Origin: Metellina segmentata
Lineage: Eukaryota > Arthropoda > Arachnida > Araneae > Tetragnathidae
Assembly: GCA_947359465.1 (NCBI GenBank)
Contig: OX375872.1
Coordinates: 3,702,395 to 3,766,394, forward strand
Reading direction: 5' to 3'
Length of the DNA: 64,000 bases
Shown here: positions 13,301 through 26,400 of the stretch, piece after piece
How positions within the stretch are numbered: the first letter of the stretch is position 1
Layout: each line of letters starts with the position of its first letter
The notes under the pieces: model-generated
What the model was told of the DNA's origin: nothing
Seen by the model: the letters and a program-made list of their open reading frames with translations, nothing else
The model's database searches: none
Program-made: the position numbers and the translations under genes

Positions 13301-16300
13301 TGAATAGTTTTTTTATCATTTTTTACAATTTCATCCCACTTTCCTCTTTTTAATGTTTTGTCCAGTTTTAATTTATTTCGGGCATTTCCAATTTTGTTTG
13401 TCCTAATCATACCAGCTGTAAAAATTTCTTTCTCTAGGAGATACTTAGCACATTTCAGGCCAGTGAAGTAAGTACCTGTCGGTGCATACTACATGTTGCC
13501 AGTTTGTACTTTCTGACAATATCTTCACAACACTTCATCCAAGGCACAAAACTTTCATGTCCTATGAAGAAACCCTTTTCAACATATATTAGGTAGTCTT
13601 TTGCCTAAAATTAGAATCAATATTATCAAAATAAAATTTTTAGATAATAGAAAAATGTCATACTTTTAATTAAAAAATTGTAAAGATCACATAAAATACC
13701 ATAAACAGTTCGAAACAGACTGTTTGTTAAATTTGTCAAAGGACGAAACGTACAAGATAGCAACGCCAATTTTAACCGCCAAGTGCTCACGTCCACTTCC
13801 GTAGACCTATATAAAAATCGCTCTCAAATGCACAAAATACAGATTTAAATGAGATAAACTATTTCATCCCATATTTAAAGAAATTGTCCACTAAAACACC
13901 TTAACTAAAGGAACATTAAAAACAAATGTTTTGTATTTACTTTTACGAGAACGTTGAGTCGTTCCACATTTCTCCAGCCATCTATTGGTGTCAATCGGAA
14001 ACTTAGACGTCCACGCATATAAAGCTTTTCACTCCCAATTTTTTGAGAAAGATTATTTTTAAGGCGTCCACGTGTGTGAGCAGTTAGTGAAAAGAATTTT
14101 TAACCTTGTTTTCTTCCGATTTGAAACATTGAATCTCTTAACCCCCGACGAGGTATCTAGGCACCATTTGTTCGAAGAAAACTTACCAGATCATCCAAAA
14201 GTCAACGCTATCTGGATCAACTCTAAAAATGGATTCTGTCTTGATTGACGAGATCGAAACCACCTGGAGGGTTCCTTTAATCTATTACACAATCGTGTCT
14301 TTCTACATCTTTTAATGTTGCTTTGGCTTTTGATATTTGAATGGGGTTTTGATTTGGCGTCAATTGTTGAAGCATCCGACCCGAAACTAACCGAAATGCT
14401 AACTAAAGTTTCTTTTCCAGGACTTCCCAATGTCTAATTCGTTGGGATGACAGTAAATGAAATGAGGGGCACTTAACCTATGGTTCATGCTACCCTGACA
14501 GGTCAATGGAAGACAGTAAGATTGAAAAATACTTTACTACACAGGAAATAAGAATGAATTTCAACCAGTATCATCAAAGATTAAGAGCTGAAAAGAAATT
14601 AAAATACAATGATATTTTCTCTCTTCAAGACTTGCATAGTTATTTGCAAAATACAAATTAGCATTAAGAAGTTTAAAATAAAGGTAGGCTGTAATATTAA
14701 TTTCTCCCAAATGAATCGACCAAATATGGCCCATTGAAACCAAACCTGTTAAACCAAAACCGTCAGATTTGATGCTTCTGCAAAAATTCTAGTGAGCTGA
14801 GTAATAACAATATCTTTATATTTGAATGTGAATACCAAACCCTGGCAAAGTTTCTGCCTATCAAATTTTGATGACTAAATTTGTATGCTTAATTTGATCA
14901 CGAACTTCTAAACGTTGTTACTAAAATGAACATTTTATATTGAATAATTTGATACTCTAAATTCCGACGATCTGGTTGGTTAATTAAGCGACAGCAAGGC
15001 ACCTAATTTGTAAGGTTCTGAAAATGGAATTGTACTATGAAGACACCACACGTGTGTAAATCATGACATTTTCGAACATTTTCCTACAAGCCTTATTTTT
15101 TGGTTTCGACTTTTGCTAATCAAGATCTTGCCTATTTTTTGGTGATCTGAATGTGGGGAATTTTTTTCGAAAGACCTTCAAGATGTAGACAGTTTTACTA
15201 ATGACACCACCTTGAGACAACCAGCAGGAGTGTTAAACCATTCTGGAGTCAGAAAATGCCATCTTTGACCCGAATTCACTTGAGAATTTTTTATGGAACC
15301 ATTGCTAAGAAGCATGTGTATTACGTGTGCGTATCATTTATTTCCAGCTGAAATGAGTGTTACATCCTATGTAAAATGGAGGTTTTAAAAATATTGGGAT
15401 GGCTCGAAGGACATATCTTGTCATTGGATAACGCCAGTTTCCACAGTCAAAAAGACTCTTTCCTCTTGTTTAACAGTTTTATCTATAACCCGTCACAAAT
15501 GCACTCCTTTGAGACAGACATTAAATATTACCATCATTAATCAACTAAGAAGTTCAATACGAAGGACCACAACTCATATGGATTAGACTCCATCACGATT
15601 CTCTAGAGCACGCCTCATACAGCCCTGAATGACTATTTAATAGTACATTTCGTGCATTAGTCAATTTTGAGGTATAATGGCCGCAAAGAATTGACTCAGC
15701 GGGATGGTTATTGTATTGTTTGACAATACTACTTCCCAGACATATTTCCATGTGCGGTCAATTTTCAAACTGAGGATGGCTTGCTCTAAGGTTAATATTT
15801 CCTAACGCAGAAAAATCAAGAACAGTGTGACCCAAGGAGATAAAAAAAAGCATTTAACCCTCGATGTGGATACGAAGAGATATCTCGTCCATCTAGACCT
15901 GATGAAATTAGTCATTGACGAGATGTCATTAAAATATTGCGGATATTTTATGATGACAAGCTCGAGATCTGGTCAGTTTTGGGACGAATGGTTAAAAATG
16001 AATCCCTAATAAAAAAGGAAACCACCTTGAGAGGGTTTATTTGGAAAAGTTGGTGGTTTGAGCTAAATATGTAAAGTAGTTGTAGTACTGTGTCATTCTT
16101 TTCTAATGTACTGTTGTGCTGTTTCAGTTGGGAATAGCATTGGGATTCGTCCTTCCACCTCTTATCGTACCCAACTCACCCAACAAAGATGATGTTGCGA
16201 AAGGCCTTAGTATACTTTTCTACAGCATAGCTGCCATCACCAGCGTCATCTTCCTCGCAATTGTTTTTTGTAAGTAATCCTGCCAATCAAGAAACCCTCC

Positions 16301-19300
16301 AAGTTCGGTATGGACTTTTGAATCGTCTTCAAATCGTTTTACTCACTTTATTATTTTGACTGTCTATCATTTGGAAGACCTTTTTTCCAACTTGAATCTC
16401 ATATTTTCCCTGAGGCACATCTTCTGTGAACGTACCCTAGGGATTTTTCCCATCTACTTGTCACATTTTTAGGTTCGATTGATCTGTTCGGTTTGACCCT
16501 TCTGCTTTTCTTCTTCCCTCGTTGTTGTGTTGGGTGCAGTTGGGCCAAATATGGCGCTATAAAACAACCGTGGTTCAAAATAACGTGTTGTTGTCCTTGG
16601 CTCCTTGATCCCGGCCATTACTATTGCTCCAATGGAATGTTAATTAAATACCTACCCCCAAACAACCGCTTAACATTTTATCTTTCGTGTTTATTTAACC
16701 TGAAAACTTTTTACTATACTACCTATTATGTACCTATTTTCCTATCGATAACGACACTATCTATTTTCCTGTCGAATCGTAATGCATCCCTTGAAATGTA
16801 TTTATTTTCAATTATTACTTATTGTTTGCTGGATATTTGTTTTGTTCTGTCTTGGAGAATCAACCCAAATGAAGTATCTAAACCCTCCTGATGGCCCTGT
16901 AGTGGCCCACCAGTTGTCTGCATTTTTCTACTTGGATCTCTTGCCTTTAGCAAAATGTTGGACCATTTGAGGATTAACCTAAAAGGATCTCTTACATAAT
17001 AAGTTAATAGCCAAACTTGGAGATACTTGATCGGCTTTACACTTAAGTTTAGCTTATGAACGATTGTTCTTGATGATGGATATGATGTTTTGTATTTATT
17101 TGCAGTCTTCAAAGAGAAGCCACTTCACCCACCAAGTAGAGCGCAAGCAGCTGTTTTGAACAGCGACTCGCGTGCAAGTTATTGGGGTTCCATGTGGAAA
17201 ATGTGCAGGAACGTGCATTACATGTTGTTGCTCATAACTTATGGTAAGAATTTTAATCTGTTTGGTGAATACAGGGTGATTCGAAAGATCTTAGACAAAC
17301 TTTAAATATAGGTCAGAAAAACCAAAACAATTTTCAAATCGTCTCAAACGTCCCCGAAGAAGTACAGAAGAAAAACTAAAGGAATACAAATAAGGTATTC
17401 AACTAGTTACCACCGTCCCAGTCTAAGCCATTCGGTGTATAGCCAAGTAATTTTGAACCACGGTCAGATGACTGAGCTGGCACCCCTCTCTCCTAACTTC
17501 CACACCAACCCAACGTGAGGATTTTCGGTCAGGATAGATTTAAGGTGCCGCCTCTACACCATACGCTTCCAAACATCCATGCGAACCAGGAACCTTCCGA
17601 TCTAGAGGCTAACACTTTAACCATTATACCGGTGAGGACGTTTCTTCCATGGCGAGTCGTTCGGTCCCAACCCCATTGGCTATATACTGCGGATGAACCC
17701 CTTTCGAGCAATTGGGTTCAAAGTTTAATAGTTTATCTACCTGTTTGGAACTGTTCCATCCCCATATGTTAAGTGGATATTCTACTCCTACATAATATCC
17801 TATACAAATCCTCTATAATACTCTTATACGAGTATGACTCCTAACTTAAAAGTTTGTTCATTTGAATCATCCTGTAGAATGTCCAGGATGATGTAGAAAT
17901 AAAAGTCAATCATCCGGAATCCACTTCAACTGTCAAACTGCCTTCAAAAAATGCTGCATTCTTTTCCGTACTTAAATCAATTTGGGTGAACACTAGAGTT
18001 TGACAGTGAGGCAATAATGTTAGTAAACTTCGTTGCATTCCAATTGCATCAGATCACTTCTGCACGATCGGTCGGTTGCATGAGTCAGTAGACTGATATG
18101 AAAGAAAGAAGCGAGTGTGAGGAGGTTCATGAAAATTAATTGAAAATGTAAGGTATACGCAACCTTTTATTCAAAACATCTCGTTTTTAGGTAATAGTAG
18201 GCGTATTCAATTAAACTAATATGTCTATAGTTTTTATTTATTAATGAAAAGAACGGGAATTTGAACACGTAGAAATAAATAATTTATGTGGCCTTATATT
18301 TTTCGGAAGTGTTTAGCTAGCCTTATAGTTTTCTGATAATGTTATATGACTGACGTCCTTCAGTGCTTTTTTCTATGTCAGCGATCGTTAAAGATAGAAT
18401 AAAAATTTCAACGGATTTGAAATCTGCGCAAAATTTTACATTAGATCAATATCTAGTACCATTTGATTTTCTTTTAAAATTTTTCATTTTAATACCTTTG
18501 ATATTTTCGCAAAAGATTGTGACGTCACGCTTATTAGATCTCTTCGCAATTCAATGGGAATGCGTAGCAATCACACCACGGTTGGCGAGCGTCAGCGAGT
18601 AGTGGTCACACCTGACCCCCACAAAAAGAAGTGTCACGGGCAAAGACAATTTTACATTAGATCGATACCTTATGAATTTATTTTATTTTAATAAATAATT
18701 TTTCAAATTAATATTTATATTTTATCATAATATTGTGACGATCACGCCTATTGGATCTCTTCGCAATTCGAATTTGGCCGCATTTGATAATGACGAGGCC
18801 ATCACGGCGTTGCAAACCAAAAAAGCAAATGAAATGGGAATTCGTAGCAATCACCGGGGATTATCAAGCAGTCACACATGACCCCACGAAAAGAACTGGC
18901 ACGCAGTGGCTAGTTTGAAATAGGAATGGAATTTATTCAGGTAATTAACATTGCTATCTTTCTGAAAACGTTGCATTTCCGAAGCTGTGCTTGGGGACGT
19001 AAAAACGATTAAAATGGGACGTATCGTGAAACTAGTGCGTGTAGTGAATGTAGAAGATAACCAGTAGTTCCTTTAGTGGTAGAATGGAAATTGATTGAGA
19101 TATAAAGGAAGTAAGAATGGAGTCAAAATATCCTTATACGTAGATGGAATGTAAAATAATTTCAATTAACCCCCCTGGTTTCTGGGATAATTTTACAGGG
19201 TCTTCTAAACTAGGGTTTGTTTTATTTGACCGTTTTATTGACTTGAAAACCGTAAAGTTTAATGCTTCATCAAACTTTTAAAGGGAAAAACGATTCCTGA

Positions 19301-20338
19301 ATATGTCTTCTGACTTTTTGAAACTCAATTGATGTATTGATATTTTTTTCGTATTTTTTGGTTGACCCCGGGGAAGATTCTAAGAGATGATAAAGTTGTG
19401 CAAATCGATTTAAGTGAGATTTTACAAAAGGGAACTAATGCTAAAATTGGATCTTTTTGGATTGATTCTTAAATAATATTTCAAACGGAATCGAATGGCG
19501 ACATCGTTAAAACACGACCATAGTCACCAAGTAAAGGAAAATAGATATTTTTCATTAGATGAGTGACAGAACCTAAACGTGTTCTCTATTCTTTAAAAAA
19601 AAAGTGTCAGCAAAAGCTGTTTTTTAAAAGTCTTTAGTTTTATTTTGTAATAAATCGTCATGTTTCCTTCACTTTACCACCGCGAAGGAAGTTTCAATGT
19701 ACGTTGTACTCGAGCTACAAAATGGGCTATTGAAGACGGTCCAGAATCAATGCCTAGGAGAGATCTGAGGACACTACGTCATAATTTTTAAACACGATCA
19801 GATGACGTACCTGATTTGGAACCCCAGTTTTCAAACTTCAACACCCTACCAACGTGAGGACATTTGGGCCACGACAGAGTTAACGTGCACCCTCTACCCT
19901 TCGGTCTTTGGTTGGAGCTTCGAGCCGTAAATGAAACCAAAATGTCGAACAACCGAGGTAATTATTTGTAGCTTTTGAATTCCTCCGCCCTGTATGATCC
20001 CCATCTTAGAACGAACTTCTAAAAAATCATTTGGAGACTTACACTATTTAACATCAAAATGGTTTAATTGAATACACTTACTTAAAATATTAAAGAATTA
20101 GAAAAATATTTTTTTTTCGCATATTAAATGATGGAACAACTGATTTCTAGAATTTACACTTGTATATTGCTTTACAATTGAAGGAAGAAGAGCAGAATTC
20201 CAAGACTAAAGTGAATACAAGGCAGCACTTTCAAATCTTATTTTGAGGCATATTAAAGACTACGAATTGCGGTGAAATAATCGTTTCACAGATATGCGAC
20301 AGAAGTGCGATGGTGGCCTCTTCATTATAGAGTATAAG

Positions 20339-20400
<62 letters not shown>

Positions 20401-23400
20401 GTCGTCTTTTCCGCAATGTTCACTGCTATGAACACTGCCTAAATTTAGCACTGTCCCACAGTGATTAAAACATACACGAATGTCGCAGCTTTTTTGCTAC
20501 GAGGGATTGTATTGTAGCTTTTTTTTTCTACGAATTCCCAAAGCGTGTAAAATTTTTCGATAAATTTCGTGTTATTCAAGAGCATTTGTCAAATTTAGAA
20601 AAGTTTTGAATTTTTCTTTCTTGCAATTTTCCGTAGTATATTATATAACTGATATTTTGTTCAATCTGCTTCCGAATTCTTCATTTCATATTTCTTACTG
20701 TGGAAGCAATACAAAAGAAACCAAAATTACAGTGAAATCTTTAAGAAACCATTTCGAATTTTGGAGACTTCGAAACTTGCCAACTAAAACAACGGCGTGT
20801 AGAGAGGGCTGATGTACGTCAAATTCGTCGTGTTGGCGTACTGTGTAAGTTTGAAGAATGGGGTGCCAGCTCAGGTGTTACCTAACCGTGATTCTGAATT
20901 ACGTGGTACTGTCCTCGGGTCTTTCCTAACACTTGGCCTTTAGGAAAGTAGGACAACTTTAGTAGTCTGTTCTTAGTGTTTATATTTAGTGTTATTTAGT
21001 AGTATTTTTAGTATTGGATACTTGCAGTGATCTTTAAGATTTTGACAGTGTTTTTTAAAAGGTTGGGTTTAAAAGGGTAGTAAGTTATGCCACCGCACGT
21101 CCCTGGGGCTGCCCCCTAGTTCAGTTCCTGGGTACGCCCTTGTAGTATAACATGAATATTGGCATTGAAGTCAGTGTTTTGAATCCTCAAAGAACTAGTG
21201 AAAAAACCTAGTGATTGAATTCAGTTAAGGACAATGTCAAAGAAATTAGTATTTAGTATACTAATTTTTTTTATAGGCTGTAAGATGGGCGATAGTAAAA
21301 GGTAAAATCTGAGTTGATTTGCATGTGCTATTTTCACCCAATATTTGTATTAATTGTTCTTCAATATTAAAAATTCATTCAGTAACAAGCACCTGCCGAA
21401 AATCTTGTTTCCGTTGTGTCACTCATAGGACACTGCATCAACAACAAAGCTACGGATAGGCTGTCGACTGTGACGTAAGGATTCCAACATTCAGGCCTGG
21501 AGTGCTCTTTCGTAATCTCTAGCTCGAGGGCTTGCACAGTGGTACTTTGACGGGGAGATGAGCTCTGGAATCTATGAACGATGGGGTTGAAAACTCGAGT
21601 TTGAACGCAGAGTTTGAACAAAATCGAATGACGCACTGGCTGTGACGAAATAATTTTCAATGCAAATACTTCTAAAAGAACTCTTGGAATTTGCTGGAAA
21701 TTGAAACGCTTTGAGAAGCTGACATCATGTTTTTATTTTACGGACATCGCAGGACATAAAAGCTGCATCGACACAGCACACATCTAGCATACAAAGAAGT
21801 AAGCGTTATACAAATGCGAACTGAAACTATGACTAACCAATAAGAACGGTTTTAGAAGTGAAACTAAAAGGGGAGTGAGAACTGAAGCTCTAATTCGCAG
21901 CAATTCTCCAGTCTTGACTAGTGATGGGGAAAATGACTCTTTTCAGGGATCGGATCGGAACCGCTCACTCACTAAAAAGAGCTAGCTCTTTTTGATGACT
22001 CACCGCTCCTTTGAGATATATAATAATGTATATAACATATCGAAATGTATACAATATGTTTGGGCCATCGAACATCCCTCGTTGTCACGTGAGCGCATGT
22101 GTCCAGACGAAGAGGCGCCAAGCGTGCTTGAAACACCCACGCACACAACACTTGAAACACTCACTCATCCAGCAATTGCGCAGTTTACCTCTAAAATCAA
22201 CAAAAGGAGGGAGACGGGGCCCGAGGACGATAGGCATTGCAGCATAGGGCTGCTAAGCTGTAAAATTTAATTGCTAAGGCATAAGATGGCCCAAAACCAT
22301 GTCAATTCATATAACTTTGAAATTGTCCATAAAGAATAAATTACTTTGAGGACACTTCTACTTTTGTAATTCCCGTCATGAACCCGTTGAGATTACAGAA
22401 GTAGCAATTAAAATATCCAAACACGTTAAAAATCTCATTTTTGACCAAGAATTCTAAAAAAGTTTTCGATTTTATTGGATAGAGTATTTATTTGACTTTC
22501 CAAAACATATTTAATTTTTTCTCTGTTAATTACTTGAAGAAGTATTAAGATTTTAATCAAGGCGGGAAAACAAGAAGTGAGAATGGAAAACACTGGAAAT
22601 GGCCATTAAAAGGCCAAAAACATGGCAAAATCTAAATTTAAACCTTCCTTTTTTTTGCAAATATAATTTTAGAAAGTTTTTTCAAATATTTAAATGGTTT
22701 CTCTTTTGGAAATGGAGTGAACTTTTTTAAAGAGAAGGAAGAACAAAATTGTTTACACAAAGAGCAAACGCAAGGGAGCAAGCGATGCACTTGAAACTAC
22801 CTTTAACTCTAAATTAATATTTTTGCATTATTTCCTCGCTTCAAATGTTATAATACAAAAACTTATAACTGGATTCTAGTAAACTTTTGAGAGTTTGTTA
22901 TTTATAATGTTGTCAAGTGAATGAACTAGAATAATTATGCTGAGTTCAAAAGTTTCTAAATTATTACTATTTATTTAAGAAATAGGACTGTAAAACTATA
23001 AAAAATCTTCTATTCATTTTTCAATCACTTGTAAAATTGTTGTTTATTTAAATATCCTTTTATTCTAGTTCATTCCCTAGAAATATGCATGTAGTTTATT
23101 TTGGTAGCATCATTTTTCAAATTGGTTGAATAGATTTTCATGTAGCACATTTGAAGTTTTTGACACATTTCTTTAAAATTTCATACATAATTATCATATT
23201 TTTACAAAATTATTAATATATACTTTTAATATTTATAGCCCATTGCTACTGTTTAAAACACAAAACATAAAAATATCATTAAAATGTTTCTATACCACAT
23301 TTAAAAAAAAGTGTCTTGGACGTGTTTGGATACATTAAGATTTCTTTCTAAAACCACTTAGTTACCAAATGAGACTTCCTAATAATTTAAATGATATTTT

Positions 23401-26400
23401 AAAATCAAATGATAAAAATATTAATAATTTATTTAAGTACTTAAGATTTTTAACTATTTATTTTAAGATATAGGTATATAATACCCTCGAATACTCGTTG
23501 TCCCAAAGATTTTCAAAATCCAAGTCCCCTCCCTGTCTTTTAATAAAATATTTTCAAAATGCCTTGTTTTGTGAAGGCAATGCAATAAAAACGAGTTACG
23601 TTTAATTTAATTTTGTGTAGCTTTATTAAAATGATATCACTCCCGATAAATCAAGGTTTTATTATAATTATTATATTAATGTTAAGTGAATAACATAATA
23701 ACTGTTAGAATATGTTTTAATAACAACCTTAAGACTAGTTTTAATTAGTGCTAAAAGGCGTGATATGACTTAAGCCGTAAAAACACCCTTTCAATCTAAA
23801 ATTGAATTAAATTTAAAAAAATAACATTTATAATAGTACATAGATATTTAAAAATTTGAAACTTCAAAAAAGTAACAAAAAGCTAGGGAGCGCAAAAGAA
23901 CGAATGCGGAATTGACTCTTCGAGAGCGATAGTTATCGAAAAGAGTCAAAGAGTTAACTCCCAAAAGAATCAACTCCCAAAAGAATCAGTGAGCGCAAAC
24001 GATCGAATGCGGAAATGATTCTTCGAAAGAGCGAACGCTCGAAAAGAATCAACTCCCAAAAGAATCAACTCCCAAAGAATCAACTCCCAAAAGAATCACT
24101 GAGCTGGTGATCGCATGCGGAAATGACTCTTCGAGAGTGGAAGCGCTGTTTCGTTAAAAAAGAGGTACCGCTCTTCAGCCCTGATTGGTTAAAAAAGAGC
24201 TATAGCTCTTTTTTGACGAATCAGCTCTAGCTCACTCCGTCAAGAGAGCCAACTCTTTGAGTCAGCTCCTGAGCGGATCGCCCATCTCTAGTCTTGACTC
24301 CGAGTGATCTGCCTCTGTTTTAACCTTTTGCTTTTTGTGTTTGGAGAAATATGGCACCTAAAAGCAACCAACCGGGGCTGTCTTTGCAGCTTTTTCCGAT
24401 ATTCCGGCGCAGTCATTGAAGTTTTTGCAACCAAGTAAAGTTGATTTGGGGTATTCTAACGCTATATTTGGCCAAGCATAATGTTAAAGAAGTGTGAAAA
24501 AAGAGAAGGAAAAGATCGCTTCCAAGTATGCTACGATTGCTTGACACTGTCGTGTTTGGCGCCGCTTGGTAAAATATGGCCCCTGAGCTTTGGCTTGTTC
24601 GCTATTGAAACATTGCGCCATAAAACCAATCGACCATGAGGCTGTCAGAAATGCATTGGCAAATCCAATTATTGTTTAGTTGTACATTATTATTTCAAGG
24701 AGGTAATACAAATTGAATGAAATTCAAGATTATAAATTTTACTTTAATGTGTTTGACCTGAAAGAGACAGTATCATAGGGGATCGTGGGATATTTGGTTC
24801 TGTGAAAGAACTAGAGATGGGCGATCCGCTCATGAGCTGACTCAAAAGAACTAGCTCCCTTAACGGAATTAGCGAGCGTTGATTCGTTAAAAAAAAAAAG
24901 CGGTAGCTCATTGACTCTTTTGAGAGCTTCCGCTCTCGAAGAGTCATTACCGCCATAGCTCTTTTGCGCTCATCAGCTCACTGATTCTTTTGCGCTCACC
25001 AGCCATTTTGCTTAATAGCTCTTCTAGCGCTCCTGCTCACTTCATGGTTCACTCAGTTGATTCTTAGTTCGGTTAGACGAATCATTTTTTTAAATCTTGA
25101 CTGCGCTCAATCTTTTGAGTTCAACTCATCGAAATGTTATACACAACAATGTAGGTATGTATATTACATTATTATTTACACTCATTGCCATAAAAATTTG
25201 CGCACCAAGAAATAATTGTGGGATCGTAACGAAACTTGGCATAAAGGTACATGTCGGCCAGATATGCAAATGATTAGAAATGCAGCGTGATTGCGCATTG
25301 CGTAATGCCACTAGAGGGCGTTGAACTTTGTTCTCCTTGGAGTATAAAACAGGTAAGCTGAGATTGTTTGAGTGTACTTAATCTTTTGCAAAGGAAACGC
25401 TGAGGTAGACATGCCATTACGCCGCCATCGATGACAATATGAGCTACTGTCAGAGTTCGAGGGTGGAAGAATCATCGGGATGATGGAAGCTGGGTGGTCC
25501 TCGGCGAGTAGCTCGTTAAGTAGGCCGTTCTGATTTCACTGTGAGGAGGTGTAGGGACCAGTGGAGAGAAGAGACTAAAACTTCCGTTCATTTGTACTTT
25601 TTGTGCAATAAATGATCCTATTTCTTTGATTTTCTAATCACTTACTTATATCAAAATAGTACTTACATGTGTAAAATTTCGTTTCATTTTGAAGACTTTT
25701 TCTTGGTGCGCAAATTTTTATGGCAATTAGTGTATTTATTAGTGCATAATAATATATCTGTAAGGAATACGTATATACATTTGTTGCTTATTTGAAGTTT
25801 TAAATTTTTAAACATCAATATTTTCATAAATGTTGTTATTTTTAATTTAATTCAATTTAATTTTAGTTTTAAAGGACGTTTTAACGACTAAAGTCATATC
25901 TCACGCCTTTTAGCACAAATTAAAACTAGTCTTAACGTTATTAAACATTTTATTACTATTATTATATTATTAGCTTAACATTAATATAATAATAAAACCT
26001 CGATATCTCGGGAGTGATATCATTTTAATAAAGCTACACAAAATTAAACTAAACGTAATTTGTTTTATTGCATTGCCTTCACAAAACAATGAATTTTGAA
26101 AATACTTTATTAAGAGACAGGGAAGGGACTTGGATTTCGAAAAATGTTTGGAACAACGATTATTCGAGGATATGGTATACCTTTATCTTAAAATAATATT
26201 TAAAAATATTATGAAATTAAATAAATTATTAATATTTTTATGATTTGATTTTAAAATATCATTTAAATTATCGGGAAGTCTCATTTGGTTTCTAAGTGGT
26301 TTAGCCCAGGACATTCTAGAGAAGATGTTTTATGTATTACTTTTTTATACTATAACTTATTTTACTATAGAGAAATTAACTTAATAATAATAAAATAACC

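Larger units (their letters stand above)
7306..16127 (+). other. FLVCR intron, 8.8 kb
   Basis: It starts GTAAGT and ends TTTCAG. It contains MITE copies, SINE fragments and the piggyBac remnant listed separately. Between them the sequence is AT-rich with no further exon-like conservation recognised. Confidence 0.7.

Noticed and set aside
16493..16891. 132-codon open frame in the first large intron gap
   Set aside because: It overlaps a SINE fragment and AT-rich intron sequence, gives hydrophobic low-complexity translation and has no splice or family support.
22011..22270. Overlapping 78- and 92-codon frames at the left end of hAT copy 1
   Set aside because: The sequence is repeated inverted in copy 2 without an open frame, so the frames are chance.
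23960..24100. CRISPR-like regularly spaced repeats
   Set aside because: Units are contiguous or irregular, lie at the end of a hAT element, and the genome is eukaryotic.
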